From assembly GCF_040546595.1 (NCBI RefSeq), contig NZ_JBEPOB010000001.1, positions 875,501-939,500 on the forward strand: a stretch of DNA of 64,000 nucleotides, given 5' to 3'. The position numbers were made by a program, and so were the translations under genes. Origin of the DNA: Bosea sp. OAE506 (GTDB lineage: Bacteria; Pseudomonadota; Alphaproteobacteria; Rhizobiales; Beijerinckiaceae). Shown one piece after another: positions 44,008 through 54,373 of this stretch. Every line of letters starts with the position of its first letter. Positions within the stretch are counted from its first letter, which is position 1. The notes below the pieces were generated by a model that made no database searches, was not told the DNA's origin, and saw only the letters and a program-made list of their open reading frames with translations.

Positions 44008-44754
44008 ATGAACCAGATCGATCTGCAGGGAAGAACCGCCATCGTCACCGGGGGCGCCCAGGGCATCGGCCGTGCCGTCGCAGAGCGCTTCGCGGCCAGC
44101 GGCGCCCATGTGGAGATCTGGGATCTCGACGCTGCTCTCGCGGCGAAGACGGCGGCCGAGATCGGCGGGACGGCAACCGGGCTCGGAATCGACGTCACGG
44201 ATGCGGCGGCGGTGAAGGCCGCGGCCGACGCGCTGGAGGCCAGGCAGGGCAGCGTCGACATCCTCGTCACCAGCGCCGGCATCGCCGGAGCCAATCTGAA
44301 GACCTGGGAGTATCCGCTCGACGAATGGGCGCGGGTGATGAAGCTCAATGTCGATGGCACGCTGCATTGCTGCCAGGCGGTAATCCCCGGCATGATCAAG
44401 CGCAATTACGGGCGTCTCGTGCTGGTCGCCTCGATCGCCGGCAAGGAGGGCAACCCCAATGCCTCGGCCTATTCAGCCTCGAAGGCGGCGGTGATCGCGT
44501 TGACCAAGTCGCTCGGCAAGGAGCTCGCGACGCAGGACATCGCGGTCAACTGCATCACGCCCGCAGCCGCCCGCACCCGCATCTTCGACCAGATGACGGA
44601 GGAGCACATCGGCTACATGCTCGCCAAGATCCCGCGCGGACGCTTCCTGCTGCCCGAAGAGGTCGCCTCGATGGTGGCCTTCCTGGCCTCGGCCGAGAAC
44701 AGCTTCACCACCGGCGGCGTCTTCGACCTGTCGGGCGGCCGGGCGACCTACTAG
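44008..44754 (+). CDS. SDR-family oxidoreductase
   Basis: 248 residues, a classical short-chain dehydrogenase. Cofactor motif TGGAQGIG (14-21), NAG-equivalent VTSAGIAG, catalytic Ser in [21 protein letters not shown] with Tyr and Lys of Y-x3-K. WDLD after the second strand suggests NAD(H) preference. Related proteins act on 3-oxoacyl-ACP, sugars or steroids, so the substrate stays open. Only 9 bp separate it from the amidohydrolase, hence a likely operon whose joint substrate is unknown; the -10 candidate TAGGGT lies close to its ATG. Confidence 0.92.
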   Translation: MNQIDLQGRTAIVTGGAQGIGRAVAERFAASGAHVEIWDLDAALAAKTAAEIGGTATGLGIDVTDAAAVKAAADALEARQGSVDILVTSAGIAGANLKTWEYPLDEWARVMKLNVDGTLHCCQAVIPGMIKRNYGRLVLVASIAGKEGNPNASAYSASKAAVIALTKSLGKELATQDIAVNCITPAAARTRIFDQMTEEHIGYMLAKIPRGRFLLPEEVASMVAFLASAENSFTTGGVFDLSGGRATY

Positions 44755-44763
44755 GACCGATCG

Positions 44764-46023
44764 ATGGCCGCCTCGCTTCCCTCCGCCGCCGTCCTCGGCG
44801 CGCGTGCCTTCGCCGCTCTGCAGGGCCTCAACCGCTTCTCCGACGAGCCCGGCAAGCTGACGCGGCTCTATCTCTCGCCAGCCCATCGGCAGGCGGCGGA
44901 ATGGACGAAGGGCGCGATGGAGGTCGCGGGGCTGACCGCCTTCATCGACGCCGCCGGCTCGGTTCAGGGCCGGCGCGAAGGGCCGGTGCCCGGCGGGCCT
45001 GCCGTGATGATCGGCTCGCATATCGACACGGTGAAGGATGGCGGGCGCTTCGACGGCAATCTCGGCGTCGTCGCCGGAATTCTTGCAGCGCAAGCCCTGC
45101 GCGACGCGGGGATCGTCCTGCCCTTCGCGCTCGAGGTCGTGGCCTTCGGCGACGAGGAGAATGTCCGCTTCCCGACGCATCTCTCGACCTCGGGTGCGCT
45201 GGCGGGCGATTACGACCCGGCCTGGCTCGACGCGCGCGATGCGGACGGTGTCCGGCTCGCGGATGCGCTGGTCGCCTTCGGCGGCGACCCCGGCGGCATC
45301 GCCGGGCTGGCGCGCAAGCCGGGATCGGTGAAGGCCTATCTCGAGGTTCATATCGAGCAGGGGCCGGTGCTGGAGGTCGAGAACGAGGCCGTCGGCATCG
45401 TCACAGCGATCAATGCCCAGCGGCGCGCCCGCGTCCGCGTGACGGGCGAGGCCGGCCATGCCGGCACCGTGCCGATGGCGCTGCGCAAGGATGCGCTGAC
45501 GGCAAGCGCCGAGATGGCGCTGGCGCTGGAGGGGATCGCGGCCGGGCACGAGCAGGCCGTCGGCACGGTCGGCGTGTTCCAGGTCGAGCCCGGGGCGGCC
45601 AATGTCGTGCCCGGTGCGGTCTCCTTCACCGTCGACATCCGCTCGCCCCGCGACGAGACGGTCGCGGCGATGGAAGCCATCGTCCGGGAGCGCTTCGCCG
45701 ACATCGCGGCGCGGCGCGGGGTGGGGCTCAGCATCACCACCTATACCAAGGCGTCGGCGGTTCCGATGGATCCGACGCTGCAGGACGCGCTCAGCACCGG
45801 CATCGCGCGGATGGGCGTCAATCCCACGCCGCGACGCCTGCCCTCGGGCGCGGGTCACGACGCGATGGCGATGGCCGCGCTCTGCCCGGCGGCGATGCTG
45901 TTCGTGCGCAACGAGAAGGGCATCAGCCATTCGCCCCTGGAGGCGATGACGGAAGCCGATGCCGGCATCGCGATCCGGGCGCTGCTGGAGGCGATCCTGG
46001 AGCTGGCGCGGCGCGAGGCCTGA
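44764..46023 (+). CDS. Zn-dependent M20 amidohydrolase (allantoate/N-carbamoyl amino acid/ureidoglycolate type)
   Basis: 419 residues, M20/AllC-HyuC group. Metal and catalytic residues: [19 protein letters not shown] (His, Asp), [11 protein letters not shown] (Glu-Glu), and a final His in [36 protein letters not shown] contains the metal-site His of this group. These enzymes cleave allantoate, ureidoglycolate, N-carbamoyl-beta-alanine or N-carbamoyl L-amino acids; the sequence alone does not decide. The paired SDR does not point to a purine or pyrimidine route. It lies directly downstream of the SDR and 86 bp before hemA. Confidence 0.88.
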   Translation: MAASLPSAAVLGARAFAALQGLNRFSDEPGKLTRLYLSPAHRQAAEWTKGAMEVAGLTAFIDAAGSVQGRREGPVPGGPAVMIGSHIDTVKDGGRFDGNLGVVAGILAAQALRDAGIVLPFALEVVAFGDEENVRFPTHLSTSGALAGDYDPAWLDARDADGVRLADALVAFGGDPGGIAGLARKPGSVKAYLEVHIEQGPVLEVENEAVGIVTAINAQRRARVRVTGEAGHAGTVPMALRKDALTASAEMALALEGIAAGHEQAVGTVGVFQVEPGAANVVPGAVSFTVDIRSPRDETVAAMEAIVRERFADIAARRGVGLSITTYTKASAVPMDPTLQDALSTGIARMGVNPTPRRLPSGAGHDAMAMAALCPAAMLFVRNEKGISHSPLEAMTEADAGIAIRALLEAILELARREA

Positions 46024-46109
46024 TCGCGATCAAGGCGGGGCGCGACACCGCGTGCCATTTCGCCTGTCCGGCCCTATGCTTAGAAAGCGCGCGCCGCAGG
46101 AGGCTGGCG

Positions 46110-47321
46110 ATGGACCACGAGACATTCTTCCGCACAGAGCTGGACGGCCTGCGCCAGGAAGGCCGCTACCGCGTCTTCGCCGATCTCGAGCGCCGGGCCG
46201 GGCAGTTTCCGCGGGCGACCTATTACGGCGAGGGCGGCCCGCGCGAGATCACCGTCTGGTGCTCCAACGACTATCTCGGCATGGGCCAGCACCCGTCCGT
46301 GCTGGCGGCGATGCATGAGGCGCTCGACCGCTGCGGCGCCGGCGCCGGCGGCACCCGCAACATCGGCGGCACGAACCACTACCACGTGCTGCTGGAGCAG
46401 GAGCTCGCCGATCTGCACGGCAAGGAAGCCGCGCTCCTGTTCAACTCCGGCTACATGTCGAACTGGGCTTCGCTCGGCACGCTCGCCTCGCGCATGCCGG
46501 GCTGTGTCGTGCTGACGGATGCGCTCAACCATGCCTCGATGATCGAGGGCATTCGCCATTCGCGGGCGGAACGGCACATCTTCGCCCATAACGACCCCGA
46601 CGATCTCAGACGCAAGCTGGCCGCGCTCGATCCGGCGCGGCCCAAGCTGATCGCCTTCGAGTCGGTCTATTCGATGGATGGCGACATCGCCCCCATTGCG
46701 GATTTCTGCGACATCGCCGAGGAATTCGGCGCGATGACCTATATCGACGAGGTCCATGCGGTCGGGCTCTACGGTCCGCGCGGCGGCGGCGTCAGCGAGC
46801 GCGAGGGCCTGTCCTCGCGCCTGACCGTGATCGAGGGCACGCTCGCCAAGGCCTTCGGCGTGATGGGCGGCTACATCACGGGCTCGGCGGCGCTGTGCGA
46901 CTATGTCCGCAGCTTCGCATCGGGCTTCATCTTCTCGACCTCGCTGCCTCCGCCGGTCGCGGCCGGCGCGCTTGCCGCGATCCGCCATCTCAAGCAGAGC
47001 CAGACGGAGCGCGAGCGCCATCAGGAGCGGGTGGCGACGCTGCGCCGGCGCCTCGACGCCGCCGGGCTGCCGCATCTGCCCAATCCGAGCCACATCGTGC
47101 CGGTGATGGTCGGCGACCCCGTGCTGTGCAAGGCGGTCAGCGACGAACTGCTCGAACGCTTCGCGATCTATGTCCAGCCGATCAACTACCCAACCGTGCC
47201 GCGCGGCACGGAGCGTTTGCGGATCACGCCCTCGCCGCTGCATTCCGACTCCGACATCGACCATCTCGTCGAGGCTCTGATCGCGATCTGGGGACGGGTG
47301 GGGCTGCAGCGGGCGGCCTGA
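46110..47321 (+). CDS. hemA: 5-aminolevulinate synthase
   Basis: 403 residues, the C4 (Shemin) route enzyme: condenses glycine and succinyl-CoA to 5-aminolevulinate, the first step of haem synthesis in alphaproteobacteria. [60 protein letters not shown] and the Schiff-base lysine in [15 protein letters not shown] are all standard. GGAGG is 7 nt before the ATG at 46110. TATGCT near 46073 could serve as its -10 box. A much longer open frame upstream in phase is spurious, as it overlaps two other genes. Confidence 0.97.
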   Translation: MDHETFFRTELDGLRQEGRYRVFADLERRAGQFPRATYYGEGGPREITVWCSNDYLGMGQHPSVLAAMHEALDRCGAGAGGTRNIGGTNHYHVLLEQELADLHGKEAALLFNSGYMSNWASLGTLASRMPGCVVLTDALNHASMIEGIRHSRAERHIFAHNDPDDLRRKLAALDPARPKLIAFESVYSMDGDIAPIADFCDIAEEFGAMTYIDEVHAVGLYGPRGGGVSEREGLSSRLTVIEGTLAKAFGVMGGYITGSAALCDYVRSFASGFIFSTSLPPPVAAGALAAIRHLKQSQTERERHQERVATLRRRLDAAGLPHLPNPSHIVPVMVGDPVLCKAVSDELLERFAIYVQPINYPTVPRGTERLRITPSPLHSDSDIDHLVEALIAIWGRVGLQRAA

Positions 47322-47403
47322 GGGCTGCGTCAGCGGGGTCGGCGGTTTCACGTGAATCGCTGCGGAGGCCCGCCCTTGCCCGGGGCGTCGGCGGAGCCAC
47401 CCC

Positions 47404-47432
47404 TTGATACGGCGTGCATCGCTGAACATGTT
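47404..47432 (+). promoter_or_regulatory. Candidate promoter of the hslV-hslU operon
   Basis: TTGATA (47404-47409), 17-bp spacer, CATGTT (47427-47432); transcript start near 47439 and hslV 33 nt further on. The preceding C makes CTTGATA, which resembles the heat-shock -35 box, but the -10 side does not fit heat-shock sigma well. Confidence 0.42.
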
Positions 47433-47471
47433 GGCGGCTTCCATGCTGCGAACCGCCGAGGCCGAATCGTG

Positions 47472-48041
47472 ATGTCAGACGCCCACTCAGCCCCGACGAT
47501 GCACGCGACCACCATCCTGATGGTGCGCAAGAAGGGGCGGGTCGTGATCGGCGGCGACGGGCAGGTTTCGCTTGGCCAGACCATCATGAAGGGCAACGCC
47601 CGCAAGGTACGCCGCCTTGCCAAGGGCGCGGTGATCGCAGGGTTCGCCGGCGCCACGGCCGACGCCTTCACGCTGTTTGAGCGGCTGGAAACCAAGCTGG
47701 AGCAGTATCCGACGCAGCTCCTGCGAGCCTGTGTCGAGCTCGCCAAGGACTGGCGCACGGACCGCTATCTGCGCCGGCTGGAGGCGATGCTGCTCGTCGC
47801 CGACAAGGAGGTTTCGCTGCTGATCTCCGGCACCGGCGACGTGCTCGAGCCGGAAGCGAGCGAGCACGGCTCGGTGATGGCGATCGGCTCGGGCGGCAAT
47901 TACGCGCTTTCGGCAGCGCGCGCGCTGATCGACATCGAGCCCGACCCCGAGGCGATCGTGCGCAAGGCGATGAAGATCGCCGGCGACATCTGCGTCTACA
48001 CCAACCATTCGCTCGTGATCGAAACGTTGGACGCGTCATGA
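47472..48041 (+). CDS. hslV: HslV (ClpQ) protease subunit of the HslUV complex
   Basis: 189 residues. A short propeptide [12 protein letters not shown] is removed to expose the nucleophile Thr of [23 protein letters not shown], as in the proteasome beta fold. [18 protein letters not shown] and [14 protein letters not shown] complete the family pattern. HslV forms a double hexamer capped by HslU and degrades unfolded proteins. Its stop overlaps the DUF2157 gene's ATG (ATGA). Unlike enterobacteria, two unrelated genes sit between hslV and hslU here. Confidence 0.96.
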   Translation: MSDAHSAPTMHATTILMVRKKGRVVIGGDGQVSLGQTIMKGNARKVRRLAKGAVIAGFAGATADAFTLFERLETKLEQYPTQLLRACVELAKDWRTDRYLRRLEAMLLVADKEVSLLISGTGDVLEPEASEHGSVMAIGSGGNYALSAARALIDIEPDPEAIVRKAMKIAGDICVYTNHSLVIETLDAS

Positions 48042-49120
48042 TCGCCGAGCAGGATCTGCAGCAGGCGGTCGCGGACGGCATCATCGACCAGGCCCAGGCC
48101 GTGCGGATCGCGCATCTGGCCCGCCTGCGGCTCGAGCGGCAGCGCACGGCGCCGCCGCGCCTCGGCGACAGCGTCTCGGCCGACGCGGTCCGCGCCGTCG
48201 ATCCCGATGACGAGCGCTTCCGTCTGATCGGCGGCTTCAACGACGTCTTCGTGGCGATCGGCGTCGGCCTCCTGGCCGGCGCCCTGCTCGGCTTGTCGCG
48301 CATCGTCGGCTTCGGCGATGCCTTCGCGGCGGTGGCGCTCGTCGCGGCCTGGGGGCTGAGCGAGGTGTTTGCCCGGCGGATGCGGCTCGCCCTGCCCTCG
48401 ATCCTGCTGGCCGTGATGTTCTGCGTGTCGGCGGCCCTGTTGGTAGCCCAACTGACGGCCGGCCTCAGCCTGCCTTCTCTGCTCTATGGCGGCTGGGTGT
48501 TCGCCGCGGCGGCCTTTTCGGGCGCCGCGCTGCTGCATCACTGGCGTTTTCGCGTGCCCGTGGATCTGGCGCTGATCGCCGGAGGCGGCATCGGCATGCT
48601 GCTCGCCCTGATCTCGGCCATCGCGCCTGCCCAGGCGCAGGCTTACATCAACCCGATCCTTGCGGTCTGCGGCCTGTCCGTCTTCGCGCTTGCGCTGCGG
48701 CTCGACATGCGCGACCCGCGTCGCCTGACGCGACGCGCCGATGCGGCCTTCTGGCTCCATCTCCTGGCTGCCGGGCTGATCGTGCATCCGGTGTTCCGCG
48801 GCCTGGTGGGCACGGCGGCCGGCTTCGGCACAACGCAATCCCTGATGATCCTTGGGCTGTTCGCGGCGCTCGGCATCGTCGCACTCGTGATCGACCGGCG
48901 CGCGCTGCTGGTCTCGGCGCTGAGCTATGCGGGCATCGCGGTGGCCTATCTGATCTCCCAGAGCGTTTCGGGCAATCTCAGCCTGCCGCTGGCCCTGCTG
49001 GGCCTCGCCATCCTCGTGCTCGCACTCTCCGCCGGCTGGCGGGCCCTGCGCCGGGCCCTGCTGCCTGCGTTGCCGCTCGGCCGCTGGCGCGACCGGCTGC
49101 CTCCGGTGGAGCCCGCGTGA
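48038..49120 (+). CDS. DUF2157-type polytopic membrane protein
   Basis: 360 residues: a soluble N-terminal stretch of about 65 residues ([29 protein letters not shown]) with an amphipathic helix, then about ten membrane helices. The N-terminal pattern and overall shape are those of DUF2157 proteins, function unknown. It overlaps hslV by 4 bp and the GNAT gene by 4 bp (GTGA), so it is made with the HslUV protease. A link to protease substrate handling is only positional. Confidence 0.8.
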   Translation: MIAEQDLQQAVADGIIDQAQAVRIAHLARLRLERQRTAPPRLGDSVSADAVRAVDPDDERFRLIGGFNDVFVAIGVGLLAGALLGLSRIVGFGDAFAAVALVAAWGLSEVFARRMRLALPSILLAVMFCVSAALLVAQLTAGLSLPSLLYGGWVFAAAAFSGAALLHHWRFRVPVDLALIAGGGIGMLLALISAIAPAQAQAYINPILAVCGLSVFALALRLDMRDPRRLTRRADAAFWLHLLAAGLIVHPVFRGLVGTAAGFGTTQSLMILGLFAALGIVALVIDRRALLVSALSYAGIAVAYLISQSVSGNLSLPLALLGLAILVLALSAGWRALRRALLPALPLGRWRDRLPPVEPA

Positions 49121-49659
49121 GCGCACCTGTCGCCGACATGATCGCCTTCCGCCCGGTCGAGCCCCACGACCTGCCAAGGCTGGCCGGCTGGATCGCGCAG
49201 CCGCACTGGCAGGATTGGTGGGGCGAGCCAGAGAGCGAGATCGGCCATATCCGGGAGATGATCGAGGGGCGCGACGACACCTGCTCGCCCTTCCTCATCA
49301 CGCTCGACGGTGAGCCGGCCGGGTACATCCAGGTCTGGCGCGTCGGTCCGCACCAGATCCCCGAATGGACCGCGGCGAGCCCCTGGCTGCTGGAGGTCCC
49401 GGCCGAGGCTGTCGGCGTCGATCTCTCGCTGGCCGATGCGCAGCGGCTGTCGCAGGGGATCGGCTCCGCCGCCTTGCGCCGCTTCGCTGACAGCCTGGTC
49501 GCGCAGGGCCACGAGACGATCCTGATCGACCCAGACCCCACCAATGCGCGCGCCGTCGGGGCCTATCGCAAGGCCGGCTTCCGGCCCGTTCCCGATCTCG
49601 AAGGGCGCACGCCCGGCGTCCTCATCATGCAGTTCCAGCAGGATTCAGACCTGACATGA
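49117..49659 (+). CDS. GNAT-family N-acetyltransferase
   Basis: 180 residues from a GTG start overlapping the upstream stop. [27 protein letters not shown], then [23 protein letters not shown] (the acetyl-CoA P-loop of the GNAT fold) and [18 protein letters not shown] place it in the aminoglycoside 6'-acetyltransferase-like branch, though that does not make it a resistance enzyme. Substrate unknown. Flanked by DUF2157 and hslU with 4-bp overlaps, a recurrent GNAT-hslU arrangement in alphaproteobacteria. Confidence 0.88.
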   Translation: MSAPVADMIAFRPVEPHDLPRLAGWIAQPHWQDWWGEPESEIGHIREMIEGRDDTCSPFLITLDGEPAGYIQVWRVGPHQIPEWTAASPWLLEVPAEAVGVDLSLADAQRLSQGIGSAALRRFADSLVAQGHETILIDPDPTNARAVGAYRKAGFRPVPDLEGRTPGVLIMQFQQDSDLT

Positions 49660-50966
49660 CCTCTTTCTCCCCCCGCGAGATCGTTTCCGAGCTCGACCGC
49701 TTCATCGTCGGCCAGAACGACGCCAAGCGTGCGGTCGCCATCGCCTTGCGCAATCGCTGGCGTCGGCAGCAGCTCGAAGGGCCGCTGCGCGAGGAGGTTT
49801 CGCCGAAGAACATCCTGATGATCGGGCCCACTGGCTGCGGCAAGACCGAGATCGCGCGCCGCCTCGCCAAGCTGGCGAATGCGCCCTTCTTGAAGGTCGA
49901 GGCGACGAAGTTCACCGAGGTCGGCTATGTCGGCCGCGATGTCGAGTCGATCGTGCGCGACCTCGTCGAGATCGCGATTGCGCTGGTGCGCGAGAACCGG
50001 CGCAAGGATGTGCAGGCCAAGGCGCATGTCGCGGCGGAAGAGCGCGTGCTCGATGCTCTGGTCGGCGTCAACGCCAGCCCCGCCACCCGCGATTCCTTCC
50101 GCCGGAAACTGCGCGCCAACGAGCTCGACGACAAGGAGATCGAGGTCGAGATCGCGGCGGGCAGCGGCGCGTCGGCGCCGATGTTCGAGGTACCGGGCAT
50201 GCCCGGCGCCTCGATCGGCGCGATCAATCTCTCCGACATGTTCGGCAAGGCCTTCGGCCAGAAGGGCAAGCCCCGGCGCATCCTGGTGAAGGACGCCTAT
50301 GGGCCGCTGCTGACGGAGGAAAGCGACAAGCTGATCGACCAGGAGGCGATCGTGCAGGCGGCGATCCGCGAGGTCGAGAACAACGGCATCGTCTTCCTCG
50401 ACGAGATCGACAAGATCTGTGCCCGCGAGGGCAAGGGCGGCGCCGATGTCTCGCGCGAGGGCGTGCAGCGCGACCTGCTGCCGCTGATCGAGGGCACGAC
50501 GGTGGCGACCAAGCATGGCGCGGTGAAGAGCGACCACATCCTGTTCATCGCGTCGGGCGCGTTCCATGTCTCGCGCCCCTCCGACCTGCTACCCGAGCTG
50601 CAGGGGCGCCTGCCGATCCGCGTCGAGCTGTCGCCGCTCGACGTCGACGATTTCCGGCGCATCCTGACGGAGACGGAAGCCAGCCTGATCAAGCAGACGG
50701 TGGCGCTGATGGCCACCGAAGAGGTCACGGTTGATTTCACGCCGGACGCGATCGACGCGATCGCGCGCATTGCGGTGGATGTGAATTCCACCGTCGAGAA
50801 CATCGGCGCGCGGCGGCTGCAGACCGTGATCGAGCGCATTCTCGACGACGTCTCCTTCACCGCGCCCGACCGCTCCGGCGAGACCGTGACGATCGACGCC
50901 GCCTATGTGCAGTCCCGCATCGGCGATCTTGCGAAGAACGCGGATCTGAGCCGGTTCATCCTGTAG
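49656..50966 (+). CDS. hslU: HslU (ClpY) ATPase subunit of the HslUV complex
   Basis: 436 residues, AAA+ unfoldase. Walker A GPTGCGKT (57-64), the HslU signature [26 protein letters not shown], a family-specific insertion domain (about 110-215), Walker B VFLDEIDK, and sensor 2 [18 protein letters not shown]. The C-terminal [16 protein letters not shown] tail docks into HslV. Coupled to the GNAT gene by a 4-bp overlap. The transcript ends at the hairpin at 50970. Confidence 0.97.
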   Translation: MTSFSPREIVSELDRFIVGQNDAKRAVAIALRNRWRRQQLEGPLREEVSPKNILMIGPTGCGKTEIARRLAKLANAPFLKVEATKFTEVGYVGRDVESIVRDLVEIAIALVRENRRKDVQAKAHVAAEERVLDALVGVNASPATRDSFRRKLRANELDDKEIEVEIAAGSGASAPMFEVPGMPGASIGAINLSDMFGKAFGQKGKPRRILVKDAYGPLLTEESDKLIDQEAIVQAAIREVENNGIVFLDEIDKICAREGKGGADVSREGVQRDLLPLIEGTTVATKHGAVKSDHILFIASGAFHVSRPSDLLPELQGRLPIRVELSPLDVDDFRRILTETEASLIKQTVALMATEEVTVDFTPDAIDAIARIAVDVNSTVENIGARRLQTVIERILDDVSFTAPDRSGETVTIDAAYVQSRIGDLAKNADLSRFIL

Positions 50967-50969
50967 CAT

Positions 50970-50993
50970 GGGCCGGATCGGTCCGGCCCTTCT
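50970..50993 (+). terminator. Terminator after hslU
   Basis: GGGCCGGA (50970-50977) pairs with TCCGGCCC (50982-50989) around TCGG, followed by TTCT, 4 bp after the hslU stop. Confidence 0.6.
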
Positions 50994-51017
50994 GCTCTGC
51001 GCGATCCCGGATATAAT
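50989..51017 (+). promoter_or_regulatory. Promoter/operator of the parDE pair
   Basis: A perfect TATAAT (51012-51017), with a poor -35 (CTTCTG, 50989-50994) 17 bp before it. The direct repeat ATCCCGG-ATATA-ATCCCGG (51004-51022) surrounds the -10 box, a likely operator for antitoxin autoregulation. Confidence 0.5.
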
Positions 51018-51037
51018 CCCGGCAAGGGAGGCTCCGC

Positions 51038-51292
51038 ATGTCCGGTACCATGACGACCACCATCGAGCTCAATGGTCCGCTCAGCGACTTCGTCGCGGAC
51101 AAGGTCGGGGAGAACGGACCCTATGCGGATGCCGGCGAATACATCCGTGATCTGATCCGGCGCGACCGCGAGCGCAGCGAGAGCGAAGCGTTCGACAGGC
51201 TGAAGGCGGAACTGGCCCGAGCCTTTGCTGCTCCCGAATCGAGCTATGTGCCCCTGACGGCAGCCGAGGTCATCGCGCGAAACAAAGTTTGA
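51038..51292 (+). CDS. parD: ParD-type antitoxin
   Basis: 84 residues with TIELNGPLSDFVADKVGENGPYADAGEYIRDLIRRDRERSE, the ribbon-helix-helix DNA-binding pattern of ParD antitoxins, followed by a charged C-terminal helix that wraps the toxin. GGGAGG lies before the ATG at 51038. It should bind and silence the toxin at 51299 and repress its own promoter via the repeats at 51004. Six bases separate the two genes. Confidence 0.9.
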   Translation: MSGTMTTTIELNGPLSDFVADKVGENGPYADAGEYIRDLIRRDRERSESEAFDRLKAELARAFAAPESSYVPLTAAEVIARNKV

Positions 51293-51298
51293 GCGCGA

Positions 51299-51613
51299 AT
51301 GGCTACCGTTCGCATTCAAGAAGCTGCTTCGCATCGTCTCGACGAGATCTATCGCTACACCAAGCAGCGCTGGGGCGAAGAGCAGGCGGATCGCTACATC
51401 TCAGGATTGTTTGCGGCGTTCGCGCACATCGACGGCCATGGCGTTCTGTCGCGCCCCGTCCCGGCAGAGTTCGGCGTCGATGGGTTCGTGTTTCGCCACG
51501 AGCGGCATTTTGTCTATTGGCGCCGCCTTTCCAATGGCGACATCGGCATCGTGACGATCCTTCATGAGCGCATGCACCAGATCGACCGCTTCCGCGACGA
51601 TCTTCGATCCTGA
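51299..51613 (+). CDS. parE: ParE/RelE-superfamily toxin
   Basis: 104 residues. [38 protein letters not shown] then [38 protein letters not shown] is the ParE fold, which poisons DNA gyrase, rather than a RelE ribonuclease, judging by the pairing with ParD. The short unit sits between hslU and murJ in an otherwise core neighbourhood. It appears intact. Whether the target is gyrase is inferred from family. Confidence 0.9.
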   Translation: MATVRIQEAASHRLDEIYRYTKQRWGEEQADRYISGLFAAFAHIDGHGVLSRPVPAEFGVDGFVFRHERHFVYWRRLSNGDIGIVTILHERMHQIDRFRDDLRS

Positions 51614-51624
51614 CGCAGCCGATC

Positions 51625-53187
51625 GTGGAAGCGAACCCGCCACCATCCCGCCTTGCCCGCGACTCGCTCGTGGTCGGCGCGGCCACCATCCTGTCCCGCC
51701 TGCTCGGCTTCGCCCGCGATGTGCTCGTCGCCCGGCTTCTCGGCGCGGGCCCGGTGGCGGATGCCTTCCTCGCGGCGCTGCGCCTGCCGAATCTGGTCCG
51801 GCGCGTGCTGGGCGAGGGCGGTCTCAATGCGCCCTTCGTGCCGATTTATCTGGCCGTCCGGCAGGAGCAGGGAGAGGCGGCTGCGAGGGGCTTCGCCGGC
51901 GAGGCAGCGAGCCATCTCGCGCTCATGCTGCTGGTGCTGGTCGGGCTCGGCGAGCTGTTCGCGCCCTGGGTCGTGCTCGCCATCGCGGGCGGCTTCGCCG
52001 AGGAGCCGGAGACGCTGGCGCTGGCGGCCTCCTACACGCGGCTGATGCTGCCGTTCCTGCTGCTGACGACGGTCGCTGCGCTGCTGGCGGCGCTGCTCAA
52101 TGCCGAGCGGCGTTTCGTCATGGCGGCGCTGGCCCCGGCCCTGATGAATGCGCTGCTGATCGCGATCCTGCTCCTGCAGCTTCTGCAGGGCACCGAGCCG
52201 GCGATGGCGGCGCGGTGGCAGGCGCTTGCGGTGAGCGCCACCGGCCTCGCCCATCTCGGGCTGGTGCTGTTGGCGCTGCGACGGGTCGGCTGGCCGCGGC
52301 CGAGCCTGCGCTGGTCGCCCGCCATGAGCCGCCTGATCCGCACCGGCGGCGCGACGCTGCTGGCGGCCTCGAGCGCGCAGCTCGTCCTGCTGGTCGCAAC
52401 GCAGATCGCCTCGGGCGAGGCGGGGGCGGTCGCGGCGCTCTACTACGCCGACCGGATCTTCCAGCTGCCGCTGGGCTTCGTCGGGGTGGCGATGGGGACC
52501 GTCGTCTTCTCCGAGATGGCGCAGCGCCCCGCCGGCGACGACGCGCTGCTCGGGCGGGCGCTGGGGCTCGGGCTGGCGCTGGCCCTTCCGGCGGCGGTCG
52601 CACTCATCGTGCTGGCGCGGCCGATCGTCTCGATCCTGTTCGAGCATGGCCGCTTCGGCACCGACGATACGGCGCGCACCGCCGCCGCGCTCGCGCTCCT
52701 GGCGGCGGGGCTGCCCTTCGCGGTCGTGACCAAGGTTCTCGGCCAGGCCTATTTCGCCCGCCAGCGCCCGCGAACCCCGCTTCTGGTCGGCCTGGCCGCC
52801 GTGGCAGTCGCCGCCGCCGCCGGGAGGCTGCTTTCTCCCTTCGGGCCGGCGGCCGCGACGGCGGCGCTCGCCGCCAGCCTCGCCTTCCTGCTCCAGGCCC
52901 TGATGCTGGGCGTGCTGCTCGCCCGGGAAGGCCTCTGGCGGCCGGCCTCGGCGCTGCGACCGGCAGCGGGCGTCGCCGTCGCCAGTCTCGCGATGCTCCT
53001 CCTGCTCATGGGCCTCGGCCCGGCCCTGCAGGGCTGGATGGCGCCGGGCCAAGCGGTGATCGTGCGCGCGGCGGGGCTCGCGCTGCTCTGCGGCGCCGGG
53101 CTCGCCGGCTATGGCGCGGCGGGCTGGGCGCTCGGCGTCTTCGGGCCGCGCGGCTGGCCCGGCCCCTTGCGCAAGCGCCGGGGTTGA
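51625..53187 (+). CDS. murJ: MurJ/MviN lipid II flippase
   Basis: 520 residues from a GTG start, with about fourteen membrane helices. [65 protein letters not shown] is the classic MviN opening with the conserved Arg, Asp and Gly. It moves the lipid-linked peptidoglycan precursor across the membrane. It begins 11 bp after the toxin gene, so transcription could run from the parDE promoter, odd for an essential gene; a separate promoter was not recognised. trpS follows by 44 bp. Confidence 0.95.
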   Translation: MEANPPPSRLARDSLVVGAATILSRLLGFARDVLVARLLGAGPVADAFLAALRLPNLVRRVLGEGGLNAPFVPIYLAVRQEQGEAAARGFAGEAASHLALMLLVLVGLGELFAPWVVLAIAGGFAEEPETLALAASYTRLMLPFLLLTTVAALLAALLNAERRFVMAALAPALMNALLIAILLLQLLQGTEPAMAARWQALAVSATGLAHLGLVLLALRRVGWPRPSLRWSPAMSRLIRTGGATLLAASSAQLVLLVATQIASGEAGAVAALYYADRIFQLPLGFVGVAMGTVVFSEMAQRPAGDDALLGRALGLGLALALPAAVALIVLARPIVSILFEHGRFGTDDTARTAAALALLAAGLPFAVVTKVLGQAYFARQRPRTPLLVGLAAVAVAAAAGRLLSPFGPAAATAALAASLAFLLQALMLGVLLAREGLWRPASALRPAAGVAVASLAMLLLLMGLGPALQGWMAPGQAVIVRAAGLALLCGAGLAGYGAAGWALGVFGPRGWPGPLRKRRG

Positions 53188-53231
53188 GCCAGAAGCCCCC
53201 CTCCCTCCCGTTCGTGACGACGGAGCGCCCG

Positions 53232-54281
53232 ATGGCGACCTTTCACCAGCGCGTCTTCTCCGGCATGCAGCCGACCTCGACGCTGCATCTCGGCAATTAT
53301 CTGGGCGCGCTGACCAACTGGGTCGCGATGCAGGACACGCATGAGTGCATCTATTGCGTCGTCGACATGCACGCGATCACGGTCTGGCAGAACCCCGCCG
53401 ACCTGACGCGGGCGATCCGCGAGGTCACGGCGGCCTATGTCGCGGCCGGCGTCGATCCCAAGCGCAGCATCATCTTCAACCAGAGCCAGGTTTCGCAGCA
53501 TGCGGAACTCGCCTGGGTCTTCAACTGCGTCGCCCGCCTGGGCTGGCTCAACCGCATGACGCAGTTCAAGGAAAAGGCCGGCAAGGACCGGGAGAATGCC
53601 TCGATCGGGCTCTATGCCTATCCGGCGCTGATGGCGGCCGACATCCTGCTCTACAAGGCGACGCATGTGCCGGTCGGCGAGGACCAGAAGCAGCATCTCG
53701 AGCTCGCCCGCGACATCGCGCAGAAGTTCAACAACGATTTCGGCGCGCAGATCGCGGAAAAGGGGCTCGGCACGGGCGAGTTCGGGTTCTTCCCGCAGCC
53801 GGAACCGATGATCCAGGGCCCGGCACCCCGCGTGATGAGCCTGCGCGACGGCACCAAGAAGATGTCGAAGTCGGACGCCTCCGACAATTCGCGCATCAAC
53901 CTGACCGATGATGCCGAGACCATCGCCCAGAAGATCCGCAAAGCGAAGACCGACCCCGACGCGCTGCCGTCCGAGGAGAAGGGGCTGGAGGGCCGGCCCG
54001 AGGCGGAGAACCTCGTCGGCATCTATGCCGGGCTGAACGGCGAGACCAAGGCGCAGGTTCTCGCGCAGTTCGGCGGAGGGCAGTTCTCCGGCTTCAAGGC
54101 GGCGCTGGTCGACCTCGCCGTGGCGAAGCTCGCGCCGATCGCCGGCGAGATGCGCCGGCTCCTGGCCGATGTCAGCCATATCGACGCGATCCTCGGCGAT
54201 GGCGCGCAGCGGGCGGAGGCCATCGCCGCCCCCATCATGCGCGACGTCAAGGACATCGTCGGCTTCGTGCGGCGCGGCTGA
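53232..54281 (+). CDS. trpS: Tryptophanyl-tRNA synthetase
   Basis: 349 residues, class Ic synthetase charging tRNA-Trp. Its HIGH-type motif is [14 protein letters not shown] (TLHLGNYLG, near residue 17-25) and the KMSKS loop is [46 protein letters not shown] is the Trp-specific core. GGAG precedes the ATG at 53232. A longer open frame upstream overlaps murJ and is not real. murJ-trpS-usp is a familiar order in the Hyphomicrobiales. Confidence 0.97.
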   Translation: MATFHQRVFSGMQPTSTLHLGNYLGALTNWVAMQDTHECIYCVVDMHAITVWQNPADLTRAIREVTAAYVAAGVDPKRSIIFNQSQVSQHAELAWVFNCVARLGWLNRMTQFKEKAGKDRENASIGLYAYPALMAADILLYKATHVPVGEDQKQHLELARDIAQKFNNDFGAQIAEKGLGTGEFGFFPQPEPMIQGPAPRVMSLRDGTKKMSKSDASDNSRINLTDDAETIAQKIRKAKTDPDALPSEEKGLEGRPEAENLVGIYAGLNGETKAQVLAQFGGGQFSGFKAALVDLAVAKLAPIAGEMRRLLADVSHIDAILGDGAQRAEAIAAPIMRDVKDIVGFVRRG

Positions 54282-54373
54282 GCGGTGCGGCCAGACCTGA
54301 CGGTATGGGCTTGCGCTGACCTCGCGGCGCGGGCCACCATGCCGTCTCCTGAAGCGGCGGCAGGACAGTCGAC

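Noticed and set aside
43647..46109. Open frame running in phase with hemA for over 2 kb before its start
   Set aside because: It crosses the SDR and amidohydrolase genes in another frame; these have clear motifs. GC-rich codon bias keeps alternative frames open.
47404..47432. Heat-shock (RpoH) promoter for hslV
   Set aside because: CTTGATA looks like the heat-shock -35 box, but the distance and -10 side fit poorly; I kept it as an ordinary promoter candidate.
51564..53231. Open frame upstream of and in phase with trpS
   Set aside because: It overlaps murJ, which is a clear gene in another frame, and the upstream residues have no homology to TrpS.
54312..54325. FNR-type box before the universal stress gene at 54374
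   Set aside because: TTGCGCTGACCTCG has only one good half-site; the other half does not match ATCAA or CGCAA.
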